Below, piece after piece: positions 43,873-52,766 of a stretch of 64,000 bases of DNA; position 1 is the first letter of the stretch, and each line of letters opens with the position of its first letter. Below the pieces are notes generated by a model that saw only the letters and a list, made by a program, of their open reading frames with translations, was not told where the DNA came from and did not search any database. A program made the position numbers and the translations under genes. Source of the DNA: an uncultured Flavobacteriales bacterium (GTDB taxonomy: Bacteria; Bacteroidota; Bacteroidia; Flavobacteriales; Crocinitomicaceae); contig CAMLIF010000003.1 in NCBI GenBank assembly GCA_946479985.1, forward strand, positions 1-64,000, given 5' to 3'.

Positions 43873-44382
43873 TTACTTCTTTCGCTTGAAAATCGGAACT
43901 GTCGAACATGGTTCCCCAAACATTATGGACGAACAAACTGTCTGAACACGTGAGAAGAATGTGATCATGGCATTTGGAGAATCCGGTAATTCACTGCAGC
44001 CTTTCACAATCAATTTTCCATCTGTAAACTGATTCAAATCCAATTCGTTGATCGTTTGAATCAAAGCTGCTTGTTTTGCATCGTTTTGATTTCCTGCAAC
44101 TGTTAACCTGGCAATTGGAGATAAATAGGAATTCACTAAAAGAAATGCCCACGATGGCAGAATAGCATCTGTTGAACAAAATAAATAAACTACTTTGTTT
44201 TCGTATACCGACCAATTATGTTCTTTCAGGTTTGCTCTGAATTCTTTTTCACGAAGCACTAATCCTTCCCATAAAAAAGGGGCAAAATCGAACGGAATAA
44301 TATCTGAGTTTTTTGGTAAATAATCCAGTAAATCAACCTGGATTAATCCGCTGCCGGCAACTTTATTTACGATTTCTTCCAT
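43873..44382 (-). CDS. DUF2480 family protein
   Basis: A 169-residue cytosolic protein matching the Bacteroidota DUF2480 family, with NKVAGSGLIQVDLLDYLP at the start, FLWEGLVLREKEFR, IVPSWAFLL-like ILPSWAFLLVNSYL and KLIVKGCSELPDSPNAMI near the end. The function is unknown. The gene ends 1 bp from the convergent photolyase gene and starts 9 bp from the RES toxin gene upstream, so it may be read through from the toxin-antitoxin promoter. Confidence 0.85.
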   Translation of the reverse strand: MEEIVNKVAGSGLIQVDLLDYLPKNSDIIPFDFAPFLWEGLVLREKEFRANLKEHNWSVYENKVVYLFCSTDAILPSWAFLLVNSYLSPIARLTVAGNQNDAKQAALIQTINELDLNQFTDGKLIVKGCSELPDSPNAMITFFSRVQTVCSSIMFGEPCSTVPIFKRKK

Positions 44383-44391
44383 GTTGTAAAG

Positions 44392-44883
44392 TTAGTCATT
44401 AGTTGCTTTTGGAAGGACCAGTTTAAATCTGGAATCGAAATCCATTTTCGAAACTCTTAAGACTTTGATTTTCTTTGAATCGCGGTGATTGGGGTTGATA
44501 AGATAATTGAATTCCCCGGGAACAATGCTACTGGGAACTTTTAATACTGCGGCTGCATTGTACTTCACAAAATCATCACCGATTATTTGCGTTGTCATAG
44601 TTGGTGGTTTGGCATTCCAGTTCTCCGGCAGGTCACCAATATGCACTTCTAGAATAGTGATGCTGTCGGGAATTTCAATTTCGACGTAATATCTGTCAAT
44701 TGGCAAATCTTCATTCAAATCTAAGTGCACTGATATTTCCAGGGTAGCTAATGCTCTGCTTTCTGCGGTGTAAATCAGTTTTGTGTTAAAGCTGTTCCAC
44801 CGGAAACCTTTAGACATTGCAGCGCCAATACCCTGAAGTGTAGTGTCAAGGTGTTTTTCCCTTTCAATTCTAAAAACGATCAT
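44392..44883 (-). CDS. RES-domain toxin of a type II toxin-antitoxin pair
   Basis: A 163-residue RES protein. Known RES toxins act on NAD+ (degradation) or on metabolic enzymes by ADP-ribosylation. The family residues appear in order: an Arg in GFRWNSFNTKLIYTA (about 28), a Glu in TAESRALATLE (about 41), a Ser in VPSSIVPGEFNYLINPNH, and the closing DSKKIKVL. Its ATG overlaps the stop of the upstream Xre/ParS-like gene by one base (ATGA), the standard antitoxin-first order. The fold and arrangement are well supported; the exact chemistry is inferred from the family. Confidence 0.88.
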   Translation of the reverse strand: MIVFRIEREKHLDTTLQGIGAAMSKGFRWNSFNTKLIYTAESRALATLEISVHLDLNEDLPIDRYYVEIEIPDSITILEVHIGDLPENWNAKPPTMTTQIIGDDFVKYNAAAVLKVPSSIVPGEFNYLINPNHRDSKKIKVLRVSKMDFDSRFKLVLPKATND

Positions 44884-45383
44884 CAGGCCAGGTTTCCGAA
44901 TTCCAGTCTGTTCAGACAGAATTTCACTTCATCAATACCCGTTATTGTATCCAGTAAGCTATCCGGTGTGTTTCCACCAAGGGAAAGATTGGGTTTTTTC
45001 AGCCAGCGTTGAAATTTCTCGTTTTCATCATTAAAAACTTCTATTCCGTAGTCAATTAATTCTGTAATTAACAGGATTAATTCGCTATCACGGCTGTCAA
45101 GTAAAGAATGCTCACTTTTTTTCTTGTTATAAGTAGTTTGAGGCATCCCGACCAATGTTAACATGGCTTTTACTGGTCTGTTCAATCTTTTACCGATGAT
45201 TTCAAGAGAATCATATGGAATGCCCTGGCGGATAATTCCTACACGTTCCATTTTGTTTGCCCAAACGTATATTTTTCCGTCCGAGGTTAATGTCCATGTT
45301 TTACCGGTGGAACTTTGTTCGGAGGCTCGTTTTATACTTTGTTTGGTGTCAAACGGTTTGGTTTTTTTTACGCCATTCTTCAT
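44883..45383 (-). CDS. Xre/MbcA/ParS-type antitoxin
   Basis: A 166-residue antitoxin partner of the RES toxin. The first part (about 1-40) is basic, then comes a helical region (about 50-100; ERVGIIRQGIPYDSLEIIGK) expected to bind DNA. The C-terminal toxin-binding domain (about 115-166) is recognisable from VFNDENEKFQRWLKKPNLSL, GGNTPDSLLDT and the final GIDEVKFCLNRLEFG. Such antitoxins repress their own operon; an inverted repeat lies 6 bp upstream of the start codon. Confidence 0.87.
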   Translation of the reverse strand: MKNGVKKTKPFDTKQSIKRASEQSSTGKTWTLTSDGKIYVWANKMERVGIIRQGIPYDSLEIIGKRLNRPVKAMLTLVGMPQTTYNKKKSEHSLLDSRDSELILLITELIDYGIEVFNDENEKFQRWLKKPNLSLGGNTPDSLLDTITGIDEVKFCLNRLEFGNLA

Positions 45384-45388
45384 AATCG

Positions 45389-45424
45389 CAACAAATGTGC
45401 TATAAACTTACAACATATTTGTTG
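45389..45424. promoter_or_regulatory. Inverted repeat upstream of the RES-Xre operon, candidate operator
   Basis: CAACAAATGTG (45389-45399) and CATATTTGTTG (45414-45424) are inverted with one mismatch in 11 bp, centres about 25 bp apart. On the minus strand a near-consensus -7 (CACATTTG) falls inside one arm. This is where autoregulation by the antitoxin would be expected. Confidence 0.55.
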
Positions 45425-45459
45425 GCTTTACAAGTGCTTTACGGAATAGTTTGATTTCG

Positions 45460-46752
45460 TTAAAATCCGTATTTGTCCTGGTACTTCTCGTACAACTCGT
45501 TTTGAAATGAGGTGACGGGAACAAACTCACCGTCAACCAGAATCAAGGTTACGTTGTTTGATTTCATATCCAACGCAGACCCTTGCGAAACAAATAGGGT
45601 AGCTTTTTTGCCATTTTGAATTGTTCCATAATCTTTATCGATTCCTAAAATCTTGCAGGCATTGATTGTTACACTTTGAATGGCTTGCTCTTCTGTTAAA
45701 CCATAAGCCATGGCAGTTCCTGCCAGAAATGGAATGTTTCGCGCATTCATTGCTTCCATATCGCCTTCGTTTTGGAGGCAGAAAAGAATTCCGGCTTCCT
45801 GCAGCATTGCCGGCAGGCGATAAACCAAATCTGTTGGGTTGTCTTCGTTTTCAGGAAGAGCATGTAAACGCGGAAGCATAACCGGAATGTTGCGGATTTT
45901 TAATTTGTCGGTCATCATATAAGTATCGTAACCACCCACAATAACTGCATGTTTCAAGCCGAAATGTTCAATGAAATCCAACGCATCATGAAGCTGCTGT
46001 AATTCGTTTGCATGAATATAAACGCGTTTTTCCCCAAGGAAACAGTCTTTCAGAGCTGCATAACGCAAATCCGTTTGGACTTCAGCTTTTGTGTATGCTT
46101 TTGCTAGCTCGAAATAGTCATAGATTTCGCGTTTTTGATCGGTATATTTTTCATTGCGTGTTTTTGGTTGTGGTTCTGCCCACCAGCCTCCTCCCTGTAA
46201 ACTTTCAGGCCAGTTCAGATGAATTCCGTCGTTTGCGGCAATTGTTCCGTCTTCCCAGTTCCAGCAAGCATTGGTCATAACAGCAGATGTTCCTGAAATA
46301 ATACCGCCGCGTGGAGTTGCCTGTGATATTAGTACTCCGTTAATTCGAACGGTTTCTATTACCTGTGATTCACAGTTGTAAGCAATTTGTGTACGTACGT
46401 TGCTGTTGAATTGTCCGGTTTCGTTAAAATCGCGTGTTGCTCTTACGGCATCTATCTCTGTTAATCCGAGTGTAGAGTTCGGAGCAACAAATCCGGCGTA
46501 CAAGTGCTGTCCGTTTAAATCAATAATTGTATCCCAGTCCGATTTGTCGTAAGTATAGGCCAAAGCGTTTTTCACCAGGATGATTTTACCGCCCTCAATT
46601 CCTACCAATCCTTTCTCGAAAATGCTTCCATCTCCGATGTGAACTGTTGGATTCTCAATCAGAATGCGTTTCGGTGGATCTATTTGTCCGAATGCTTTGT
46701 CAAACAGAAGAACAAAGCCAAATGACAGTTGAATAAATAATGTCGCTTTCAT
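45460..46752 (-). CDS. Exported amidohydrolase-fold protein lacking the HxH metal motif
   Basis: A 430-residue exported protein. The ATG at 46752 gives the signal peptide MKATLFIQLSFGFVLLFDKA, cut after FGQ; a longer frame to 46806 lies inside the upstream gene. It has the amidohydrolase layout: N-terminal beta-sandwich (ILIENPTVHIGDGSIFEKG), barrel and the C-terminal QSVTINACKILGIDKDYGTI. Where active members have HxH after the first strand, it reads FVAPNSTLGLTE. It is therefore probably non-catalytic or structural. It starts 5 bp after the large amidohydrolase gene, and the two likely form a complex (inference). Confidence 0.82.
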   Translation of the reverse strand: MKATLFIQLSFGFVLLFDKAFGQIDPPKRILIENPTVHIGDGSIFEKGLVGIEGGKIILVKNALAYTYDKSDWDTIIDLNGQHLYAGFVAPNSTLGLTEIDAVRATRDFNETGQFNSNVRTQIAYNCESQVIETVRINGVLISQATPRGGIISGTSAVMTNACWNWEDGTIAANDGIHLNWPESLQGGGWWAEPQPKTRNEKYTDQKREIYDYFELAKAYTKAEVQTDLRYAALKDCFLGEKRVYIHANELQQLHDALDFIEHFGLKHAVIVGGYDTYMMTDKLKIRNIPVMLPRLHALPENEDNPTDLVYRLPAMLQEAGILFCLQNEGDMEAMNARNIPFLAGTAMAYGLTEEQAIQSVTINACKILGIDKDYGTIQNGKKATLFVSQGSALDMKSNNVTLILVDGEFVPVTSFQNELYEKYQDKYGF

Positions 46753-46757
46753 AATTC

Positions 46758-49700
46758 TTAGTGTGTATTTTCTTCTGTTGATGTCTCTTCGCCAATGGTG
46801 TCGCAATGGTATTCACCACGACGTTTTTTCATAAATGATTTTGTAGGTGCTCCTCCTTTTCCGACATCCTGCATTTTAGTGATCAGGCGAGTTTTTTCAA
46901 GATTCATTTCTGCTTGTTCTTTCGCGCTTAATTCACTGTCGTATAGAATTTCTCCGTCAACAACTGTGTAAAGAACTTTTGCCTGAATACTTAACGGATT
47001 ATCAGTCCAAAGAACCAAATCAGCATCTTTTCCAACTTTCACGCTTCCCATTCTGTCGTCGAGGTGTAAGAGTTTGGCAGGATTCAAGGTTACCATTTTC
47101 CATGCTTCTATTTCAGAAACTCCGCCATATTTAATGATTTTTCCGGCTTCCTGGTTTAATCTGCGGCCCATTTCCGCATCATCCGAATTAATGGCAACCA
47201 CCATTCCCATTTCATTCATTAAAGAGGCGTTGTAGGGAATGGCGTCTTTTACTTCGTATTTGTAGGCCCACCAATCTGCAAAAGTAGATGCCCCGGCGCC
47301 ATGAGTTTTCATTTTGTCGGCTACTTTATATCCTTCCAGGATATGGGTAAACGTGTTTACATTGAACCCGAAAGAATCTGCAACGTGCATTAACATGTTG
47401 ATTTCTGATTGTATGTAGCTGTGGCAGGTAATTCTTCGTTCGCCGGTAACAATTTCGTATAACGCATCCAATTCGAGATCGCGTGCGGGAGGAAGAGCGC
47501 CGGTTTTTTCACGTTGTTTTTCGCTCATGGCAGAATAGTTCGTCATTGCGTCATGATATGCCAGTGCTCTTGAGAATCCATCGATATACACTTGCTCAAC
47601 ACCCATTCTGGTTTGAGGGAAACGATAAGTTGTATTATCGCCCCAATTAGATTGTTTTACGTTTTCTCCCAAAGCAAACTTCACGAATTTCGGAGCATTT
47701 GGAATGAGATAGTCCTGCGGTAAATGTCCCCATTTCAATTTTACCAATGCGCTTTGTCCGCCAACAGGATTTGCGGAACCATGAAGCAATTGTGCGGCTG
47801 TAACGCCGCCGCTTAACTGTCGGTATACATTGATGTCATCCGCAGTAATTACATCTCCGATTCTCACCTCGCAGGAAATGGCCTGTCCGCCTTCGTTTAC
47901 TCCTTTGCTCAATGAAATGTGTGAGTGCTCATCAATAATCCCGGAGGTTAAGTATTTTCCTTTGGCGTCAATGACTTTTGCCCCGGCCGGAAGCGTAAAG
48001 GTTGTTGCTCCTCGGTGAATGGCTTTTATTTTTCCGTTTTCAACAATGACAGTTGCATTGTCGATATTTCCTTCCGCTTCGTTTGTCCAAACAGTGGCAT
48101 TTTCAAAAACAATGTATTGTTTCTGTGGAATTGAATCGAAACCAAAAGCCATGTTCGGATAACTGACGCTTCCCTTAAATGCGGTATCTAAACTCCAGGC
48201 AGTTTGCTGTGTTTTATCAGTGAATTTATCTATTCGGAAACCAACCCATTTGATCCACGATCCTGTTGGGCCGGTTCCGTCTCCTTCAACCACGAATAAG
48301 CGTGTGTTCATGATCCCTTTTAAGCTGAAATGCATTGGCGTTTTATCTTTCAGGATAAATTGAAGTACCAAATCATTTTCAGAATAGGACAGGAAAGCAT
48401 CGCTTGAAAGCGTATCAATAACTTGTTTGCCGGAAATTGAATCGCGGATTGATCGCGGGAATTTAATCTTAGCTTCCGGTTTTGCAACGGTACCCTTTAT
48501 TTCAAGAATATATTTTATTCCGTCAATTGTCAAACTGTAATTTCCGCGGATATCTGCTTCTGAAGAATATGCTTTTACCTGGCGGTTTCCTTTCGTAACA
48601 ATCTCCAGCACCTGTGATTTGTATAAAAACGGATCTTGCTCGAAAATCGTAAAGTAAGCCCATTTTCCGGCATCCAAACTACCGTATTCAGAATCAATTC
48701 CAAGTGTTTTTGCCGGAATCATGGTTAATGAATTCAGAGCATCTTTCGGAGTGAATCCTTGTGCAAAAGCCAGGTGTAGATTTGTCCAGAATGCGTCGCT
48801 CGATTTTAAACCTGAGGACGTAATACAGAATGAAGTCTTTTGATCTGTTAAAAATTTGAGATTCGAAGAAGCCAGTTCCCAATGCTTCAGATCACCAAGC
48901 GGAATTTGACGTGCAACATACGGATCTTTCAGGTCGTAAGCTTCCGGAAAATCAATCGGAATAACCAGTGTGTGCTTTAAAGTATCAAAGACCTTCCCAA
49001 GTTCGTATTCATGACCAGACCCAATCAGAACGAAAGAACGCTTAAACTCTCTGTCGATTGTTGTTGCTCTCAGCAGCTCATATGGATCTGAGGTGGAAAA
49101 GAAACAGGGAAGTTTCTTTTGTTTGTTCAATGCTTCGAGTGAAAGATTTGGCTCGGTTCCATATTTCTCGTACCACTCAGAATCATAAAGCGATTGTCGG
49201 AGCAAAGCAATACATCCCATTTGTGAACTCGGATAACTTTGACTGTTTCTTCCTTTTCTGAAAGAATAGAAACCTGCAACTTCGCTTTTCAGTAACTGTT
49301 CATTTACCGGTCCGCTACCCAAAGAAACCAATGAGCCATAACCCTGAGCAATTCCGTCGCTTATATGCGTTACTGCCAAACCGAATCCCATTTTGTGTAA
49401 ATCCGTTAACGCTGTTTGGTTTAAGGTGTATTTTTCTATTGGAGAATATTCCGGATGAATGCTGTTGTTCCAGTAAAAAGGACTCGACTGCTGACCCGTA
49501 TTTTGTTCGTCTTCTGATAGTTTTTTCTCCTGGTATTCCGGAAGTCCGATAGTTGAATTGAGTTCTATAAATGATGGAACTACAACGTGCTTTTGTCCGT
49601 CAATTTCCATCAGGTCATCCGGAATGGAAACCGATGCTCCGATTGCTTCAATTTTTCCGTGACGGACAACAATAGTTCCGTTCTCGATAGTTTTTTCAGG

Positions 49701-49835
49701 AGAAACGAAAATTTTGACGTTTGTAAGTACGAAGGAATTGTCGGCAGATTGTGCCACACCGTTCACGGGAACAGGTAATTGGGCGAATAATTGACTTGTC
49801 AATAAAAGAAACAGGGAAATAAAGCAGAGTTTCAT
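46758..49835 (-). CDS. Exported tandem amidohydrolase (two domains, one active)
   Basis: A 1025-residue exported protein with signal peptide MKLCFISLFLLLTSQLFAQ. The first amidohydrolase-like domain (about 30-430) has SFIELNSTIGLPE instead of HxH and so looks degenerate; it ends with NSLTMIPAKTLGIDSEYGSL. A beta-rich linker follows (about 435-590). The second domain (about 595-1000) keeps SGIIDEHSHISLSKG (HxH), a later metal His in FTHILEGYKVADK and an Asp in VAINSDDAEM, as in imidazolonepropionase-like peptidases. It probably hydrolyses cyclic amides or small peptides in the periplasm or at the surface. It forms an operon with the smaller amidohydrolase-like gene. Confidence 0.87.
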   Translation of the reverse strand: MKLCFISLFLLLTSQLFAQLPVPVNGVAQSADNSFVLTNVKIFVSPEKTIENGTIVVRHGKIEAIGASVSIPDDLMEIDGQKHVVVPSFIELNSTIGLPEYQEKKLSEDEQNTGQQSSPFYWNNSIHPEYSPIEKYTLNQTALTDLHKMGFGLAVTHISDGIAQGYGSLVSLGSGPVNEQLLKSEVAGFYSFRKGRNSQSYPSSQMGCIALLRQSLYDSEWYEKYGTEPNLSLEALNKQKKLPCFFSTSDPYELLRATTIDREFKRSFVLIGSGHEYELGKVFDTLKHTLVIPIDFPEAYDLKDPYVARQIPLGDLKHWELASSNLKFLTDQKTSFCITSSGLKSSDAFWTNLHLAFAQGFTPKDALNSLTMIPAKTLGIDSEYGSLDAGKWAYFTIFEQDPFLYKSQVLEIVTKGNRQVKAYSSEADIRGNYSLTIDGIKYILEIKGTVAKPEAKIKFPRSIRDSISGKQVIDTLSSDAFLSYSENDLVLQFILKDKTPMHFSLKGIMNTRLFVVEGDGTGPTGSWIKWVGFRIDKFTDKTQQTAWSLDTAFKGSVSYPNMAFGFDSIPQKQYIVFENATVWTNEAEGNIDNATVIVENGKIKAIHRGATTFTLPAGAKVIDAKGKYLTSGIIDEHSHISLSKGVNEGGQAISCEVRIGDVITADDINVYRQLSGGVTAAQLLHGSANPVGGQSALVKLKWGHLPQDYLIPNAPKFVKFALGENVKQSNWGDNTTYRFPQTRMGVEQVYIDGFSRALAYHDAMTNYSAMSEKQREKTGALPPARDLELDALYEIVTGERRITCHSYIQSEINMLMHVADSFGFNVNTFTHILEGYKVADKMKTHGAGASTFADWWAYKYEVKDAIPYNASLMNEMGMVVAINSDDAEMGRRLNQEAGKIIKYGGVSEIEAWKMVTLNPAKLLHLDDRMGSVKVGKDADLVLWTDNPLSIQAKVLYTVVDGEILYDSELSAKEQAEMNLEKTRLITKMQDVGKGGAPTKSFMKKRRGEYHCDTIGEETSTEENTH

Positions 49836-49921
49836 CTAACGGATAGTTTTGAGAGCCGGAAAATTAATCATAATACCGCTATTTTTCATTTAAAATAAGA
49901 CGAACCAGCCTATTTTTTCGG

Positions 49922-49929
49922 TAATTTTG
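49922..49929 (+). promoter_or_regulatory. Promoter -7 element of the cytochrome pair
   Basis: TAATTTTG is a perfect TAnnTTTG match, 16 bp before the ATG at 49946. Confidence 0.5.
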
Positions 49930-49945
49930 GTCCAAACAGTTACTA

Positions 49946-50386
49946 ATGGGAAATATTCTGGTACACACGCACTCAGGAATGAGATGGATCGTTCTGATCT
50001 TATTGTTAATCGCTATTGTAAAAGCGTTTTCAGGAAAGGGGAAAGGAACATATCTGAAATCAGATAAAATGATCAATTTGTTCGCCATGATCTCTGTGCA
50101 TTTACAGATAACTCTTGGTTTAATCGTTTTGTTTTTTGGGGAGAAAAATATTTTCCACGAAGGCTGGATGAAAGATAAAGTGAGCAGATTTTTTGTAATG
50201 GAGCATCTGACTTTAATGGTGATTGCAATGATCCTGATTACAATCGGAAGAAAAAAAGCGGAGAAAAAACAACTTCCTGCCGATAAGCACAAAACAATTG
50301 CCATTTGGTACACCATAACCCTCGTTTTGATTTTGGCAGCTATTCCATGGCCCGGACTTAGAAATTTAGGAGCAGGATGGTTCTAA
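49946..50386 (+). CDS. Four-helix membrane protein, cytochrome b-like
   Basis: A 146-residue protein with four membrane helices (about 10-27, 45-65, 83-103, 122-140). Histidines lie at or near helix ends (VHTHSGMRW at the start, ISVHLQITLG in helix 2, MEHLTLMV in helix 3), a layout compatible with heme b ligation. Similar Bacteroidota proteins are often labelled cytochrome B, which I recall but cannot check. It overlaps the next gene, a c-type cytochrome lipoprotein, by 10 bp, supporting a shared redox role. Confidence 0.65.
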   Translation: MGNILVHTHSGMRWIVLILLLIAIVKAFSGKGKGTYLKSDKMINLFAMISVHLQITLGLIVLFFGEKNIFHEGWMKDKVSRFFVMEHLTLMVIAMILITIGRKKAEKKQLPADKHKTIAIWYTITLVLILAAIPWPGLRNLGAGWF

Positions 50387-50724
50387 GATTTTTAGGTTTT
50401 ATCTGCGTTGCAGGGTTCATTTCTTCCTGTGGTTCTGATAACAATACTGGTCCAATGACCGGAGATCAAAGTCCAATGAACCAGAAAGTTGATGGAAGAA
50501 CCTCTTACGTTGTAAATTGTTCGTCTTGCCATGGTGTTGATGGTAAGCTTGGGGCTTCTCAAGCTGCAGATCTATCGAAAAGCGTTTTGAGTGACGCTGA
50601 AATAATGAAAATGATTAACGAAGGAAACGATAAAGGTATGATGCCTTATGAAGAAATTCTTTCGCTGGAAGAACGAGAAGCTATCGTTGACTTTGTAAAA
50701 AGGTTGAGAAGAAAAGGCAATTAG
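50377..50724 (+). CDS. c-type cytochrome lipoprotein
   Basis: A 115-residue monoheme cytochrome c. The lipoprotein signal ends GFISSC (about Cys 18), then a short Ser/Gly/Gln linker leads to the heme motif NCSSCHGVDGKLG. The likely axial Met ligand is in DKGMMPYEEILS, and the final helix is EREAIVDFVKRLR. It is expected to be membrane-anchored in the periplasm and to carry electrons. It starts 10 bp inside the b-type-like gene, so the two are translationally coupled. Confidence 0.9.
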   Translation: MVLRFLGFICVAGFISSCGSDNNTGPMTGDQSPMNQKVDGRTSYVVNCSSCHGVDGKLGASQAADLSKSVLSDAEIMKMINEGNDKGMMPYEEILSLEEREAIVDFVKRLRRKGN

Positions 50725-50804
50725 CTTTTGATGGAGAAAATGCTCTGACAATTGTTTGAGATCATTTAGTTTTCCGAATAAAATATAGACAGTCTCAAAA
50801 GTAT

Positions 50805-51986
50805 ATGACAGAAGGACACATTTTAGTAGATGCGGTTGAAGAAAACTGCGTCTTGATTGGGATTATTCCTCAGGGTGTTACGGAAGAACAATCACAAGAA
50901 TATTTAGACGAATTGGAGTTTTTGGCTGAAACCGCTGGTGCGATAGCAGTGAAACGTTTTGTGCAAAAATTGACGGTTGCGAATCCCAGGACCTTCGTTG
51001 GTACAGGGAAATTGGAAGAAATAAGAGCATACATTAAGGAAAACCAGATTGACATGGTTGTTTTTGATGATGATCTAACACCCGCACAACTTCGGAATAT
51101 TGAGAAGGAACTGGAATGTAAAGTGCTCGACAGAACCATTCTTATTCTCGATATTTTTGCCAGCAGGGCACGAACTTCGCATGCGAAAACACAAGTAGAA
51201 TTGGCTCAAATGCAATATATGCTGCCTCGTTTGAAGCGTTTGTGGACTCACCTTGAACGACAAAAAGGGGGGATAGGATTCCGTGGTCCTGGTGAATCAC
51301 AGATTGAAACTGACCGCCGCATTATTCAAATGCGTATTGCCTTGCTGAAAGAGAAACTGAAGGAAATTGACAAACAGATGGCTATTCAGCGCAGTAACCG
51401 TGGTCAGTTGGTTCGGGTTGCTTTGGTTGGTTACACCAATGTTGGAAAAAGTACGCTGATGAATTTGCTGAGCAAGTCGGACGTTTTTGCTGAAGATAAA
51501 TTATTCGCTACGCTCGATACAACCGTTCGAAAAGTAGTGGTAGACAATCTACCCTTCCTGCTTACGGATACTGTTGGATTTATTCGTAAGTTACCGCATC
51601 AGTTGGTGGAATCTTTCAAATCTACCCTGGATGAGGTGCGCGAAGCAGATTTACTGATTCACGTTGTTGATTTGTCACACCCTCATTTTGAAGACCAGAT
51701 TCACGTAGTAAATGAAACGCTTGCGGAATTGGATAAATCGGTGAAACCAACATTATTGGTTTTCAATAAAATTGATGCCTACAAAACCATTGTTGACGGC
51801 GAGAATGAAGAGAACCCTTCGCTTGAAGAACTGAAAAGAACCTGGATGGGGAAACTGGAGGCTACAAAATGTGTTTTCATCTCAGCCCAGGAAAAAACAA
51901 ATATTGATGAACTGCGTGCGGTAATGTATGAAGAGATCAAGCGCATTTTTGCCATTCGCTATCCGTATAATAATTTCTTGTATTAG
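50805..51986 (+). CDS. hflX: Ribosome-associated GTPase HflX
   Basis: A 393-residue GTPase that rescues or splits stalled ribosomes. The N-terminal HflX domain has VGTGKLEEIRAYIKEN, and RASDEKVRD-like regions precede the glycine-rich linker GIGFRGPGESQIETDRR. The G domain has P-loop ALVGYTNVGKSTLMNLLS, the G3 motif DTVGFIRKLPHQLVESFKST (20 residues), and NKID as G4. The length is typical. It is transcribed on its own after the cytochrome pair, with no clear terminator in between. Confidence 0.95.
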   Translation: MTEGHILVDAVEENCVLIGIIPQGVTEEQSQEYLDELEFLAETAGAIAVKRFVQKLTVANPRTFVGTGKLEEIRAYIKENQIDMVVFDDDLTPAQLRNIEKELECKVLDRTILILDIFASRARTSHAKTQVELAQMQYMLPRLKRLWTHLERQKGGIGFRGPGESQIETDRRIIQMRIALLKEKLKEIDKQMAIQRSNRGQLVRVALVGYTNVGKSTLMNLLSKSDVFAEDKLFATLDTTVRKVVVDNLPFLLTDTVGFIRKLPHQLVESFKSTLDEVREADLLIHVVDLSHPHFEDQIHVVNETLAELDKSVKPTLLVFNKIDAYKTIVDGENEENPSLEELKRTWMGKLEATKCVFISAQEKTNIDELRAVMYEEIKRIFAIRYPYNNFLY

Positions 51987-52047
51987 TGATTGTTTCCCGG
52001 TACCTGGTTATTAAATTAAAGAGGAAGTTAAAATTCCGTAAGCACTT

Positions 52048-52755
52048 ATGAGTTTTTACGGCTGGATTTTACTCGGAACCATTATTGGTCCGCTTGCGTT
52101 AAGTTTTGAGCGCAGAATAGCGTTTTACACAAAAAGCAGGGCTTTGGTTCTTGCGGTTCTGATAATCGCCGTTCCTTTTTTAATTTGGGATTGGTATTTT
52201 ACCGATCTTGGAGTTTGGGGATTTAACAACGAGCATATTTTCGGACTAAGTTTTTTTGGACTGCCCTTAGAGGAAATTCTATTCTTCGTGATCGTTCCGT
52301 ATGCCTGTTTATTTGTTTACGAAGTGGTTCAGGGCTTTTTCGGAAGAAAGAATTTCGACTTCTATGGGAAAATATTCGGATTTACTACGGCTCTGAGTGC
52401 GATAATCCTGGCAATGACTCATATGCAGCAGTGGTATACCTTGTGGGCAACTATCCTGGCTTCACTTGCAGTAATTGGCGTTTGTTTTCAAATGAAGGCT
52501 AAATGGTTCGGTCATTTCGCGGTTGCTTTCACTATTTGCATTCTCCCTTTCCTGGTTGTTAACGGTTTGCTGACAGGTATCGCTACTTCAAATCCGGTTG
52601 TTTGGTACAACGAAGATCATATTACCGGTTTCAGGATACTTACTATTCCAATGGAAGACTTCTATTACAACCTCGGGCTCTATTTGTCTCTGGTGTTTGT
52701 TTACGAATGGCTAAAAACAAAAAAAGCGCCTTCGAAAAACGAAGACGCTCCTTAA
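52048..52755 (+). CDS. Lycopene cyclase, carotenoid CrtYcd-type fused heterodimer
   Basis: A 235-residue integral membrane protein with about seven helices. Two related halves each carry the PLEE-type motif: FGLPLEEILFFVIVPYACL in the first half and the corresponding TIPMEDFYYNLGLYLSLVF in the second. This is the fused CrtYc-CrtYd type of lycopene beta-cyclase. It converts the linear ends of lycopene to beta rings. No other crt gene is in the window, but idi and a prenyl synthetase are near. The last codons overlap a hairpin that can end the convergent transcript. Confidence 0.85.
   Translation: MSFYGWILLGTIIGPLALSFERRIAFYTKSRALVLAVLIIAVPFLIWDWYFTDLGVWGFNNEHIFGLSFFGLPLEEILFFVIVPYACLFVYEVVQGFFGRKNFDFYGKIFGFTTALSAIILAMTHMQQWYTLWATILASLAVIGVCFQMKAKWFGHFAVAFTICILPFLVVNGLLTGIATSNPVVWYNEDHITGFRILTIPMEDFYYNLGLYLSLVFVYEWLKTKKAPSKNEDAP
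52716..52749 (-). terminator. Terminator of the 136-aa lipoprotein gene, inside the lycopene cyclase 3' end
   Basis: AGCGCCTTCG (52725-52734) pairs with CGAAGACGCT (52740-52749), one mismatch, around AAAAA. On the minus strand it is followed by TTTTTTTGTTTTT. The hairpin is encoded by the final codons of the opposite gene. Confidence 0.7.
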
Positions 52756-52766
52756 AAAGCATTGTA

